DNA of 64,000 nt from Phaeocystidibacter sp965659415 (GTDB lineage Bacteria; Bacteroidota; Bacteroidia; Flavobacteriales; Schleiferiaceae), in contig CBFHVA010000004.1 in assembly GCA_965659415.1 (NCBI GenBank), forward strand, positions 62,001 to 126,000. The letters run 5' to 3'. Position 1 is the first letter of the stretch; the number at the start of each line of letters is the position of its first letter. The translations under genes and the position numbers were made by a program. Below are positions 50,904 through 60,142 of this stretch, one piece after another. The notes beneath the pieces were generated by a model. It made no database searches. It saw only the letters and a list, made by a program, of their open reading frames with translations, and had not been told where the DNA came from.

Positions 50904-51764
50904 GAGCGCAGCTTCAAATAATAGATTGGATTCACCGTGAAATCGAATCCAGTACAAACCATGAGGCAGGTGTTGAACTTGGAGTTCGGCACCTGCTTTT
51001 TTGTGGGATATGGTTTGACCCGTTGCGCTGATTATTTCCACATCTTTATTCTGAAGCTCCTCAGGAACAAACACAACACTTGAAGCGGGGTTCGGATAAA
51101 TGTGAAGCTCATCACCAACTGTTTCAGTCAATCCAATATTAGAGTATCCACACTGATAAACGCCTTGCATAGGATAAATGGAAGTGTCATTCACCATCAT
51201 GCACGCTAAGGTGGTTTGGCAGTTGATGTTGGCTTGTGCTGATAACACCCCGAAAGATCCTAAACTGCCATAGCCATATTGCCAAATTTGCTGATTGCCC
51301 CGCCACAGCGTGTCTTTAATCGGGTAGAGTTCCATGTACGGTCCGGATGCCCCTAGAATTGTGGTGTCGTGGTAGAAATCAAGAAGCTCATACCCCGAAT
51401 TGATGTTGAATACCAAAATGTCTCTTAGGGTGTCTCCCACAGAGGTGCTAAACGTGTATAGTGTGCATTCAATTGATTCTCCAGAAGGCACTACATAGGC
51501 GCTGCTTGAGTCGCTGCGGATAGCACCGGCATATTGGGTCTTGTGATAATCGCGATAAAGCAGCTGATAGGCGTTCCCTCCGATGCTCGTGTCTGCAATT
51601 CCGGTTTGGAAATAACTGTAGGTATTGATGTTTGATCCTGAACCTGGCGGGTCGGGGTGACAGTAATTGAGGTTTACCCAAGTCGTTTTTTGGGTAGGTA
51701 AACACACTTGGCTTAGCCCCATAAAGGGCAGCAGTGAGCTGAGAAAGATCAGAGCCGCTTCCAT
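50889..51764 (-). CDS. Secreted protein with T9SS sorting domain, unknown function
   Basis: A 291-aa product. A signal peptide (MEAALIFLSSLLPFMGLS) is followed by a strand-rich passenger (about residues 20-215) with no recognised family, then a C-terminal sorting domain (LHIYPNPASSVVFVPEEL, HLPHGLYWIRF). The passenger has several Cys residues. It converges on the PNGase F-like gene with a 15-bp overlap of the ends. Promoter not identified. Confidence 0.8.
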   Translation of the reverse strand: MEAALIFLSSLLPFMGLSQVCLPTQKTTWVNLNYCHPDPPGSGSNINTYSYFQTGIADTSIGGNAYQLLYRDYHKTQYAGAIRSDSSSAYVVPSGESIECTLYTFSTSVGDTLRDILVFNINSGYELLDFYHDTTILGASGPYMELYPIKDTLWRGNQQIWQYGYGSLGSFGVLSAQANINCQTTLACMMVNDTSIYPMQGVYQCGYSNIGLTETVGDELHIYPNPASSVVFVPEELQNKDVEIISATGQTISHKKAGAELQVQHLPHGLYWIRFHGESNLLFEAALLVQH

Positions 51765-51790
51765 ATAGAGTATTTCACTTGCGGATGGAG

Positions 51791-52165
51791 TTAATCTCTC
51801 GACTCTCCTAATCGATATAAGAACCCGTTTGTCAGAGAGATGAGGAAACTAAAAAAAACCGCCCACCAGAAACCATCTACGTCAAAACCGTTAATCCAAT
51901 CAGCAGCTACAAAAATGACAATGGCATTGATCACCAATAAAAAGAGGCCGAACGAAAAGAGGGTGAGTGGTAAGGTGAGGATAATTAGCAGAGGCTTGAG
52001 TGTTACATTAAGGACGGCAAGCAAGGCTGCCACTATAATTGCGGTGAAAACACCGTCCACATGAACGCCTCCTAAAAGGTATGAGGCGATAAAAATACTT
52101 AGCGCATTAACCACCAATGTGATTAAAATTCCACGTGGGCGGCCAGACTCGTATCGAATTTCCAT
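51791..52165 (-). CDS. DUF360/phage-holin-IV-type membrane protein
   Basis: A 124-aa protein with four membrane helices (NALSIFIASYLLGG, AIIVAALLAVLNV, PLTLFSFGLFLLVINAI, FWWAVFFSFLISLTN). This is the PF04020 family, annotated as mycobacterial four-helix phage holin but widespread in bacterial chromosomes without phages. No phage genes are nearby, so the holin name should not be read literally. It is divergent from the M1 peptidase gene. Confidence 0.85.
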   Translation of the reverse strand: MEIRYESGRPRGILITLVVNALSIFIASYLLGGVHVDGVFTAIIVAALLAVLNVTLKPLLIILTLPLTLFSFGLFLLVINAIVIFVAADWINGFDVDGFWWAVFFSFLISLTNGFLYRLGESRD

Positions 52166-52214
52166 ACTTCTAAACTACGACTTTTTTACCTTGAGGGCAT
52201 CAAAGCACACACTT

Positions 52215-54077
52215 ATGAAAAAATGGTCCTTTATGGCCGCACTTGCCATTGTGGCTTGTCAGTCGCCATCCGAAAACGAAGATTCTACAATGAAAATGAA
52301 CTATGCCGAAGACATACATAGCTTCAGTCAGCCAAACACGGCGGTAGTTAAGCACCTAGATATTGATCTCGATGTAAATTTCAATACCAAAGTAATTAGC
52401 GGCGTGGCCGACTGGACCATTGAGCAAGCTGAAGGTGCCCAAGAGATCATTTTTGACACCGATAACCTCACTGTTGAAAAGGTGGAAACCAATGATGGTG
52501 GCGAAGTAGAATTCACGCTTGGTGAGGAAGATGATGTACTAGGTGTAGCGCTTATGGTGCCTATAACCGATGCCACAAATCACGTGGTGGTTACCTACAA
52601 AACATCCCCTGACGCCAAGGCCTTGCAATGGTTGGAACCGTCTCAAACATCCGGAAAAACAGATCCGTTCCTTCTTACTCAAAGTCAGGCTATTTTGGCC
52701 CGTACATGGATTCCTTGTCAAGATGGGCCGGGCATTCGCTTCACCTACAATGCAAGCGTAAAAACGCGCGCCGATCTGATGCCAGTGATGAGCGCTGGTG
52801 GAAACCCAACGGAGTTGTCAGCTGACGGCAGCTATGAATTTTCCATGCCGCAACCCATCCCGAGCTATTTGATGGCCCTTGCGATTGGAAACATTGAGTT
52901 CCGAGCAATTGGTGAGAATACGGGGGTATATGGTGAGCCTGGAGTAGTGGATACGGCCGCTTGGGAGTTCGGCGATATCGATGCGATGATTACAGCGGCT
53001 GAGTCGCTTTACGGACCTTATGTTTGGGGTAGATACGACATCATTGTACTGCCAGCGAGCTTCCCGTTTGGAGGAATGGAGAATCCGAGAATCACTTTTG
53101 CAACGCCCACTATTTTGGCTGGGGACCGTAGTTTGGTGAGCCTCGTAGCCCACGAGTTGGCGCATAGCTGGAGCGGAAACTTGGTAACAAATGCCACTTG
53201 GAACGACTTCTGGCTCAACGAAGGTTTCACCGTTTACTTCGAACAACGCATTATGGAAGAAGTATACGGTCGCGATTACAGCGAAATGTTGGCGAGCTTG
53301 AGTCACGAAGGACTGAAAGAGCAAGTGGCCGAATTCATGGAGAACACGCCAGATGATACCAAATTGGCCATTGACCTCACGGATAGAAATCCAGATGATG
53401 GGGTAACAGCCATTGCTTACGATAAAGGCTATCACTTCCTCCGTTTAGTGGAAGAAACAGTAGGCCGAGCGTCTTTTGATGCCTTTTTGAAAAACTATTT
53501 CCAGTCGCATAAATTCCAAGTAATGACTACCGAGGAGTTTGTGACCTTGTTGAAAGCCGACTTACTCACGGAGGAGCAAGTAGCGAGTATCGATGTGGAA
53601 ACCTGGATTTATGGAACAGGCTTACCAGCAAACGCACCGGAACCAAGTCCTGCGCGCTTCGAAGCAGTAGAATCGGCCGTTACAGCTTTCTTGACAGATG
53701 GATCCTTTGCCGATGCAGAAGTAACCTCAAATTGGACCACCCATGAGTGGCTTCGCTTTATTAATAAGATGGAGGGAATCAGCAAAGAACAAGTTGCCGC
53801 GCTTGATGCTCAGTACAACTTTACGGGTAGTGGAAACTCTGAAATTCTGGCTGCTTGGTTCCAGCCTTCTATTCGAGCAAATTACGAAGCGGTGAAACCA
53901 GTAGTTGAAGACTTCTTGGTGAATGTGGGAAGAAGAAAATTCCTAACCCCAACGTATCGCGCCATGATTGAAAGTGGTGAAACGGCTTGGGCGAATAAAG
54001 TATACGAAAAAGCACGCCCGAATTACCACGCCGTAGCTCGCGAAACCATGGATGATTTACTCGGATTTGAAGGATAA
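52215..54077 (+). CDS. M1 family metallo-aminopeptidase lipoprotein
   Basis: A 620-aa zinc aminopeptidase with a lipoprotein signal (MKKWSFMAALAIVACQS, Cys at about residue 15). The exopeptidase motif is GGMENPRITF (GxMEN), the zinc site is VAHELAHSWSGNLVTNATWNDFWLNEGF (HExxH plus a downstream Glu), and a leukotriene-A4-hydrolase-like C-terminal helical domain follows. It probably trims peptides in the periplasm or at the surface. Start at ATG 52215, at the signal peptide; the open frame extends to 52119. Confidence 0.95.
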   Translation: MKKWSFMAALAIVACQSPSENEDSTMKMNYAEDIHSFSQPNTAVVKHLDIDLDVNFNTKVISGVADWTIEQAEGAQEIIFDTDNLTVEKVETNDGGEVEFTLGEEDDVLGVALMVPITDATNHVVVTYKTSPDAKALQWLEPSQTSGKTDPFLLTQSQAILARTWIPCQDGPGIRFTYNASVKTRADLMPVMSAGGNPTELSADGSYEFSMPQPIPSYLMALAIGNIEFRAIGENTGVYGEPGVVDTAAWEFGDIDAMITAAESLYGPYVWGRYDIIVLPASFPFGGMENPRITFATPTILAGDRSLVSLVAHELAHSWSGNLVTNATWNDFWLNEGFTVYFEQRIMEEVYGRDYSEMLASLSHEGLKEQVAEFMENTPDDTKLAIDLTDRNPDDGVTAIAYDKGYHFLRLVEETVGRASFDAFLKNYFQSHKFQVMTTEEFVTLLKADLLTEEQVASIDVETWIYGTGLPANAPEPSPARFEAVESAVTAFLTDGSFADAEVTSNWTTHEWLRFINKMEGISKEQVAALDAQYNFTGSGNSEILAAWFQPSIRANYEAVKPVVEDFLVNVGRRKFLTPTYRAMIESGETAWANKVYEKARPNYHAVARETMDDLLGFEG

Positions 54078-54083
54078 AATTCA

Positions 54084-55049
54084 ATGAAAGTAAGTGGATT
54101 CACTTTCGCGCGTAACGCGGACAAACTGTACATCCCCATAAAGGAGAGCATACTCAGTGTGCTCCCTTTGGTGGATGAGTTTGTAGTGGCCTTGGGAGAT
54201 AATGACGAAAGCGATCGCACGGAAGAAATCATCCAAAGCATCGGTTCAGATAAGATCAAGTTTGTGCGCACGGTTTGGGATAAGAACGGAAAGTACTTGA
54301 AGAATACGGAGTACGCGCATCAAACCGATATCGCCAAAGAAGCTTGTGCTGGAGATTGGTTGATCTACATTCAAGGCGATGAGGCCATTCACGAGAAGGA
54401 TCATGCCGAGATTTTAGAGAACTTGAAACGACATCACAGCAATCCAGAAGTGGAGGGTTTCTTGTTCAATTACAATCATTTTTGGGGCGATTACGACCAT
54501 GTGCATCGCTCGCACGGTTGGTACAAGCACGAAATCCGAATAATAAGAAACAAACCAGAAATCCACAGCTGGAAGGATGCCCAGAGTTTTCGGGTATACG
54601 ATGAATTTAAAGAGGATTCGTACGAAGAGTATATGCGGTCAGAGGGAAACAGGAAACTTCGCGTTATTCCAATTAAAGCCTTCATCTACCATTACGGTCA
54701 CGCTCGTCCGCCTCGGGTAATGTCGAACAAACGCAAACAAACCTTTGGCACCTTTCATGGAAAGAGAAAGGGTGAACGGTTGCTCAAGAATATGCCCGAT
54801 GAATTCGATTATGGACCCCTTAATCGCATTCCAAAATTTAAGGGTACACATCCCGCTGTGATGAATGAATGGATGGAAGATTTTCATTGGCAGGAGAAAC
54901 TTCAGTATACTGGAGCACCCAATAAGTATCGACAAAAACACAAGCACGAAAAGACGAAGTACCGCTTGGTATCTTGGATCGAAAACACCTTCAACGGAGG
55001 CAATCCAATGTGGTCGTTCCAGAATTTTGAGATCGTGAAATCCAAGTGA
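54084..55049 (+). CDS. Glycosyltransferase family 2-like protein
   Basis: A 321-aa protein. The GT-A start is KVSGFTFARNADKL and the presumed metal-binding acidic cluster is ALGDNDESDRTEEI, with YIQGDEAIHEKDH as the second acidic motif. Such enzymes add sugars to envelope glycans; the acceptor and donor are unknown. No other glycan cluster is nearby. The gene begins 6 bp after the M1 gene, and its TGA shares one base with the ATG of the AlkD gene. Confidence 0.82.
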   Translation: MKVSGFTFARNADKLYIPIKESILSVLPLVDEFVVALGDNDESDRTEEIIQSIGSDKIKFVRTVWDKNGKYLKNTEYAHQTDIAKEACAGDWLIYIQGDEAIHEKDHAEILENLKRHHSNPEVEGFLFNYNHFWGDYDHVHRSHGWYKHEIRIIRNKPEIHSWKDAQSFRVYDEFKEDSYEEYMRSEGNRKLRVIPIKAFIYHYGHARPPRVMSNKRKQTFGTFHGKRKGERLLKNMPDEFDYGPLNRIPKFKGTHPAVMNEWMEDFHWQEKLQYTGAPNKYRQKHKHEKTKYRLVSWIENTFNGGNPMWSFQNFEIVKSK

Positions 55050-55765
55050 TGAGTACAGCTGGAGAAGTGTTGAAGACTTTGGAGGAATTGAGCATTCCTG
55101 CGCGTAAGGAACACAATCCGAAGTTCTTTAAATCGGGACCTGGAGAATACGCCGAAGGCGATCAGTTCATTGGGAATAAAGTTCCTGATATGCGATTGGT
55201 AGCCAAGCAGGTTTTCAAGAGCATTAGCACCGATGAGCTGGTCAAACTACTTCACTCGCCCTGGCATGAAGCACGACTCACAGGGGTGTTCATTCTGATT
55301 CATTTGTACAAGGCATCGAAGAAAGAGCCACAACTGAGGAAGCACTACATCGAACTGTATTTGAATAACCTTGAAGGAATCAATAATTGGGACTTGGTAG
55401 ATTCCTCGGCGCCGTACCTCTTAGGTGATTGGCTGTTGGATAAGGACAGAAGTATTCTCAGTGATTTTGCACATTCCGGAGATTTGTGGAAACAGCGAAT
55501 TGCCATGGTTTCTACATATTGGTTTATTCGAAATGGTGAGTATCAAGACACACTTGAACTAGCTGAACAATTGCTTTTCCACGAACATGATTTAATTCAC
55601 AAAGCCGTGGGCTGGATGCTCCGTGAGATGGGTAAAAGAGAGATAAGTTTATTGCGTCAATTCCTCGAACATCACGCTTCCCATATGCCAAGAACGGCTC
55701 TTAGGTACAGTATCGAGAAATTGGATGCTGACGAGCGAAAACACTGGATGGAGCAGAAGGGTTAA
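55049..55765 (+). CDS. DNA alkylation repair protein (AlkD-like)
   Basis: A 238-aa HEAT-repeat protein that removes alkylated purines from DNA. The family marks are FFKSGPGEYAEGDQFIGNKVPDMR and LLHSPWHEARLTGVFILIHLYK, NWDLVDSSAPYLLGDWL and MLREMGKRE. The start is ATG 55049, overlapping the previous stop by one base (TGATG); a GTG lies at 55046. ATL at 47591 acts in the same stress, but the genes are not linked. Confidence 0.9.
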   Translation: MSTAGEVLKTLEELSIPARKEHNPKFFKSGPGEYAEGDQFIGNKVPDMRLVAKQVFKSISTDELVKLLHSPWHEARLTGVFILIHLYKASKKEPQLRKHYIELYLNNLEGINNWDLVDSSAPYLLGDWLLDKDRSILSDFAHSGDLWKQRIAMVSTYWFIRNGEYQDTLELAEQLLFHEHDLIHKAVGWMLREMGKREISLLRQFLEHHASHMPRTALRYSIEKLDADERKHWMEQKG

Positions 55766-55815
55766 CTTCCTATGCTCTCACCATTTCACACAGAAACGAG
55801 CGATACACAGCGATC

Positions 55816-57195
55816 ATGACATTGCACGACATACAAAAGGCCCAAACTCAATTTTTTCAATCCGGCGCTACGCGAACCTATGCCTTTAGAAAAGCGCAGT
55901 TACTCAAGCTTAAAAAGGCGGTTCGAGCTCATGAAGAAGAGGTGATCGAAGCACTCAAAGCCGATTTTGATAAGCCGGTTTGGGAAACGTGGACTTCAGA
56001 AGTTGGGGTGGTATACGCGGAGATTGATCATGTAATAAAGCACCTGCAAAAATGGATGCGACCAAAACGAGTGGGTTCCCCTTTGGCGATGTTCCCAACC
56101 ACCAGTAAGGTGTATTCTGAACCTATGGGGAGATGCTTAATTATCGCGCCTTGGAACTACCCCTTGCAGCTTGCACTAGTGCCGTTATTGGCGGCAATGG
56201 CTGCTGGAAACACCTCACTCCTTAAGCCTTCAGAAATTACGAGTGCTACGGCCCAAGTAATTGAAAAGATCATCACATCCACCTTCTCAGAAGAGTACAT
56301 AGCTGTGGTTCAAGGCAAGGGCGAAGAGGTGGTTCCCCAAGCTATTGAGGAATTTGAACCACAACATATTTTCTTTACCGGTTCTACCGCGGTTGGACGA
56401 ATTATTGGCACTCAAGCCGCAAAGAAGCTCATTCCTTGTGTGCTGGAATTGGGTGGAAAGAGTCCAGCCATTATCGATGCTTCCGCCAATTTGAAGGTTG
56501 CCGCACAAAGATTGGTGTTTGGCAAGTGCTTCAATGGCGGCCAATCGTGCGTGGCTCCTGACTATCTCATTGTGCATCATTCTGTACTCAACGACTTTTT
56601 GGAGAAGTACAAGGCAGAAGTACATCGGTTCTATGGCTCGGAGCCTTTGTATAGCGAGCATTTGGCTTCTATGATTCACGATAACGCCTTTAAACGAGTA
56701 GCTGGCTACATTCAAGATGGGGAGGTGGTACTAGGTGGGAAAACCGACGCTGAGAAGCGCCGAATTGAGCCTACCGTTATTCTCAACCCACCCATGGATT
56801 CACCTTCTATGAAAGAAGAAATATTTGGTCCGGTGTTACCGATAATCACGTATGACAAGGAAGAAGAAGTGCTCGGCATTGTTCGTCAGAATCCCGATCC
56901 GCTAAGCCTGTACGTATTCTCCAAGTCTAAGCAATTCCAAAGGCGAATCATTCGTGATTTGAGCTTTGGGGGTGGGGCCATGAACAATGCGCTCATTCAC
57001 TTTGTGAATACCGACTTACCTTTCGGAGGAATACGCGAAAGCGGTCATGGAAACTACCATGGTGAATATGGATTCAAAGCCTTCTCTCATGAAAAGGGCA
57101 TTGCCACAAGTGGAACGTGGATCGATCCGAAAATCAAGTATCCCCCGTATACCAATTGGTCGCTGAAAGTGGCGAAGAGATTGTTTGGGTTGTAG
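55816..57195 (+). CDS. Aldehyde dehydrogenase (ALDH3-like)
   Basis: A 459-aa NAD(P)-dependent enzyme oxidising aldehydes to acids. The catalytic Cys is in FNGGQSCVAPDYL, the general-base Glu in LELGGKSPAI, the glycine-rich loop is FTGSTAVGR, and the EEIFGPVLPI segment is standard. The size and FGGGAMNNALIHF segment match the ALDH3 group (fatty and other hydrophobic aldehydes). Substrate unknown. It ends 74 bp before the convergent hydrolase gene. Confidence 0.92.
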   Translation: MTLHDIQKAQTQFFQSGATRTYAFRKAQLLKLKKAVRAHEEEVIEALKADFDKPVWETWTSEVGVVYAEIDHVIKHLQKWMRPKRVGSPLAMFPTTSKVYSEPMGRCLIIAPWNYPLQLALVPLLAAMAAGNTSLLKPSEITSATAQVIEKIITSTFSEEYIAVVQGKGEEVVPQAIEEFEPQHIFFTGSTAVGRIIGTQAAKKLIPCVLELGGKSPAIIDASANLKVAAQRLVFGKCFNGGQSCVAPDYLIVHHSVLNDFLEKYKAEVHRFYGSEPLYSEHLASMIHDNAFKRVAGYIQDGEVVLGGKTDAEKRRIEPTVILNPPMDSPSMKEEIFGPVLPIITYDKEEEVLGIVRQNPDPLSLYVFSKSKQFQRRIIRDLSFGGGAMNNALIHFVNTDLPFGGIRESGHGNYHGEYGFKAFSHEKGIATSGTWIDPKIKYPPYTNWSLKVAKRLFGL

Positions 57196-57269
57196 TCTTA
57201 CCATTGAGACGGGGCTCATAATAGTATCATATGATGCTGTGAAAGATGGTAATTCTCCCCAGTTGAAGA

Positions 57270-57953
57270 TTAGATATTAGCCGTCAATTCCGCAACCTCC
57301 CGCGCACTTAACCGCTCCAAAGGATGTGGCCAATCTGGTATTTCACGATACTCAGCATCCAATAAATCCAGGGCAACTTTTTCAGATTCTTCCCTACTCA
57401 CCATTTTATCGGAACCACCCCGACAAATAACCACAGGATGTTGAATTAGCTGCAGCTGTTCAGTTGTGATCAAGGGTTTTGCTCCCAAGCGAGTCATTAA
57501 TCTAGCTGTGGCTTCGAGGACTCTTTTCCACTGGTCACCGTGCAAGCTCTCTAGATGTGCGGCGTATTTGGGAATTTTGATAGCAATGAGATCAGGGTTC
57601 AAGTGCCGGACCTCGTTTTTAGCTCCTTCTACCGACCAATCGAATTTGGTTCCAAGGGTTAGGATGTGTCGGATGCGTTCGGGAAATTTCCGAACCGTGA
57701 GCAAAGCCACGTAGCCGCCCATACTGTAGCCGAAAATATCGGCACCCATTATATTGTTTTGTGAAAGCCAAGCACCGAATTGGTCTGCGAGCTGCTCCAT
57801 GGCAAAGCCGCTTGTAGGAACTTCTTCACCACCGTGACCTGGAAAATTGAAGATGTAAACCGGACGAGAAGTGCGCTTTTCTACTTCCGTCTTGATGGGT
57901 TCAAGTTGTGCACCTGATCCTAATGCTCCGTGAAGTAATACAAGCGGATTCAA
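57270..57953 (-). CDS. Alpha/beta hydrolase
   Basis: A 227-aa serine hydrolase. The oxyanion HGALGSG, nucleophile elbow DIFGYSMGGYVALL and final His segment WPHPLERLS give Ser and His of the triad. The size and MenH-like shape suggest an esterase or thioesterase; the substrate is unknown. It appears to start at a TTG (57953-57951) that shares TTGA with the dnaG stop; no ATG occurs in frame close upstream. This is a 4-bp coupling. Confidence 0.85.
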   Translation of the reverse strand: MNPLVLLHGALGSGAQLEPIKTEVEKRTSRPVYIFNFPGHGGEEVPTSGFAMEQLADQFGAWLSQNNIMGADIFGYSMGGYVALLTVRKFPERIRHILTLGTKFDWSVEGAKNEVRHLNPDLIAIKIPKYAAHLESLHGDQWKRVLEATARLMTRLGAKPLITTEQLQLIQHPVVICRGGSDKMVSREESEKVALDLLDAEYREIPDWPHPLERLSAREVAELTANI

Positions 57954-59932
57954 ATGACCCGATTTAATTGGTGATTGATTTTGTTCCGCATTTTCATGAG
58001 CTTGGATATGCGCTGAATGGCCGCCGTCATGTCTTCCACGGTGTTCTCCTTAATCTGCTCATTCAAATCATGAATCATCTTTTCCACCTTTACTGCCTTG
58101 AACCGAAGCACCGATTCTATGGTGTACTTGGATAAATGCACGGAACGATCGAGCACAAACACTTCCTTGCGCTTCCAGTCGCTGAGCGCGTATCGTTCCG
58201 TCATTAAATCGGTGGCCATGGATGAGATGCGTTGATCTTCCGAACGGGCAAATTCAGTTCCCGATGGAAGTTCTCGTCCACTGTCGTATGCCTCCGAAAT
58301 CTTCTCGTAAACTTCGCGGAATATGCCATTTTCAAAGGTAAACCCGTCTCCTCCCAACTCTTCCAAAACGAAGGTAGCTGCTGGTTCTTCGATCTTCTCC
58401 TTATTGTTAGGATCCTCAGGATCAGCATCGTATTCAATGTTGTCCTTCCCATGGTTGAGGAGGATCCAAATAAGGGCTTCCTCTTGCTTATAATGCAGAC
58501 TGTCTTGTGCGTCAGATATGAACGCCTCTTCGGTGGCAGAAAGTTCGTCGGGGGCCGATTCTTCGCGAACCACCTGCATTCTTCGTTCCTGTGTTTTCTC
58601 TCGCTTACTCTTATCGGCGAGATGCTTTTTGCGGAGTTGCGCCAATTCAGAGAAGAGTACTTTCTCCTCCATATCCATGATTTGGGCGCACGAACGTATG
58701 TAGATGTCGCGTGAAATGTCATCCGGAATGAGGGCAATGCTCTGGACAATATCCCGAATCACATTGGCCTTTGCGATGGGGTCGTCCTTGCTGTCGACCA
58801 TCAACATTTTGGCCTTAAAGCTGATAAAGTCGGTTTCTTCCTCCTTCAGGTATTCCTCTAATTCATGCTGTGGATGCTTTCGCGCAAAACTATCGGGGTC
58901 TTCGCCATCTGGGAAGAGGAGCACACGAACATTCAGACCTTCTTCCAGTATGAGATCGATACCGCGGAAAGAAGCTTTGATTCCTGCCGCATCGCCATCG
59001 TATAGAATGGTCACGTTATCCGTAAGCCGACGAATAAGCCGTATTTGGTCGACTGTTAGTGCGGTACCTGAACTGGCCACCACGTTTTTGATGCCCGATT
59101 GCGTGAGAGAAATCACGTCGGTGTAGCCTTCTACCAGCAGGGCTTTATCGGCCTTTACAATGTGACTCTTAGACTGATAAAGTCCGTAGAGTATTTTGCT
59201 CTTGTGGTAGATTTCACTCTCTGGTGAGTTGAGATATTTGGCTGTTTTGGCATCGTTTCGAAGCACTCGCGCTCCAAATCCCAGTGTCCTTCCACTCAGG
59301 CTATGAATAGGGAAAATAACCCTGCCCCAGAAGCGGTCTAGCAGTTCTCCTGAATCGCGTTTAATGCTGAGTCCGCTCTTCACCAGAAACTCCTCTGCAT
59401 AGCCTTTGGCTATGGCATCTTCACTAAAAACCCCACGTCCATTTGGTGCAAAACCCAGGTGAAATGACTTGATAGTTTCCTCGGTGAATCCACGCTCTTT
59501 GAAATAGCTCAGACCAATGCTTTTCCCTTCTTCGGATTCCCACAATTGCTCTTCGAAATACTTCTGAGCGTATTCTGAAACCACGTAAAGGCTTTCTCTT
59601 TCGGAAGCTGCTTCGCGCTGTTCGTCCGTTACCTCGTCTTCTTCAATTTCGATATTGTATTTCCGAGCCAAAAAGCGCAGTGCCTCCGGATAGGTAAACT
59701 GCTCGTGTTCCATCAAAAATGAAACGGCGGTTCCTCCTTTTCCAGAGGAAAAATCCTTGTAAATCTGTTTGGCGGGAGAAACGATGAAACTCGGGGTTTT
59801 CTCATTTGAAAACGGACTTAATCCCTTTAGGGAACTACCTGATTTCTTGAGTTGTACGAACTCACCGATGACCTCCTCAATCCTAATAGAATCAAAGATC
59901 TTATTGATGGTATCTTGGGATATGCGGCCCAT
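57950..59932 (-). CDS. dnaG: DNA primase DnaG, degenerate zinc finger
   Basis: Makes RNA primers for replication. The zinc-binding domain is present in shape (GLSPFSNEKTPSFIVSPAKQ) but its four ligands are gone: residues 39, 42, 60 and 63 are Ser, Ser, Asp and Ser instead of Cys, His, Cys and Cys. The TOPRIM core is intact (KALLVEGYTDVISL, YDGDAAGIKASFRGI). A C-terminal DnaB-interaction helical domain and a long Glu/Lys-rich linker follow. The length of 660 aa is normal. A TACCTTAG lies 4 nt before the ATG. Confidence 0.95.
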   Translation of the reverse strand: MGRISQDTINKIFDSIRIEEVIGEFVQLKKSGSSLKGLSPFSNEKTPSFIVSPAKQIYKDFSSGKGGTAVSFLMEHEQFTYPEALRFLARKYNIEIEEDEVTDEQREAASERESLYVVSEYAQKYFEEQLWESEEGKSIGLSYFKERGFTEETIKSFHLGFAPNGRGVFSEDAIAKGYAEEFLVKSGLSIKRDSGELLDRFWGRVIFPIHSLSGRTLGFGARVLRNDAKTAKYLNSPESEIYHKSKILYGLYQSKSHIVKADKALLVEGYTDVISLTQSGIKNVVASSGTALTVDQIRLIRRLTDNVTILYDGDAAGIKASFRGIDLILEEGLNVRVLLFPDGEDPDSFARKHPQHELEEYLKEEETDFISFKAKMLMVDSKDDPIAKANVIRDIVQSIALIPDDISRDIYIRSCAQIMDMEEKVLFSELAQLRKKHLADKSKREKTQERRMQVVREESAPDELSATEEAFISDAQDSLHYKQEEALIWILLNHGKDNIEYDADPEDPNNKEKIEEPAATFVLEELGGDGFTFENGIFREVYEKISEAYDSGRELPSGTEFARSEDQRISSMATDLMTERYALSDWKRKEVFVLDRSVHLSKYTIESVLRFKAVKVEKMIHDLNEQIKENTVEDMTAAIQRISKLMKMRNKINHQLNRVI

Positions 59933-59936
59933 TGGG

Positions 59937-59944
59937 CTAAGGTA
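59937..59944 (-). promoter_or_regulatory. Possible -7 element 4 nt before dnaG
   Basis: TACCTTAG on the minus strand (CTAAGGTA forward), one base off TAnnTTTG, ending 4 nt before the ATG at 59932. Confidence 0.35.
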
Positions 59945-59960
59945 GGAAATGGAAGAGATT

Positions 59961-60036
59961 GTTAGATTATCGGATTGTCCGATTTTCGGATTATCAGACG
60001 GATGGACTCAATGACTGATGGACTGAATGACTTGAC
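59961..60036. repeat. Dispersed repeat, copy B
   Basis: Reverse complement shares ordered words with 46798-46878 (AAGTCATTCAGTCC, GTCTGATAATCCGA, ATCGGACAATCC). Contains GACTGATGGACTGAATGACT-type near-duplications. Confidence 0.65.
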
Positions 60037-60083
60037 GAATGAAGGTGTTGCTTTTAGATCGGCGTAGCGCGAAATATTAAGCT

Positions 60084-60110
60084 CTGGTCGTAGCGGGACG
60101 CTACGACCAG
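60084..60110. repeat. REP-like hairpin 1
   Basis: CTGGTCGTAGC (60084-60094) pairs perfectly with GCTACGACCAG (60100-60110) around GGGAC. The TAGCGGGACGCTA core resembles REP elements associated with RAYT transposases; no such transposase is in the window. Confidence 0.7.
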
Positions 60111-60142
60111 ACGAATCACAATCAATCCACGGCACGCCAACA

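Noticed and set aside
51791..52165. Prophage signal from a holin-like protein
   Set aside because: The PF04020 family is common in chromosomes, and no other phage gene is near.
52818..53435. 205-codon minus-strand open frame
   Set aside because: Antisense to the M1 peptidase core including its zinc site; a by-product of that gene's codon use.
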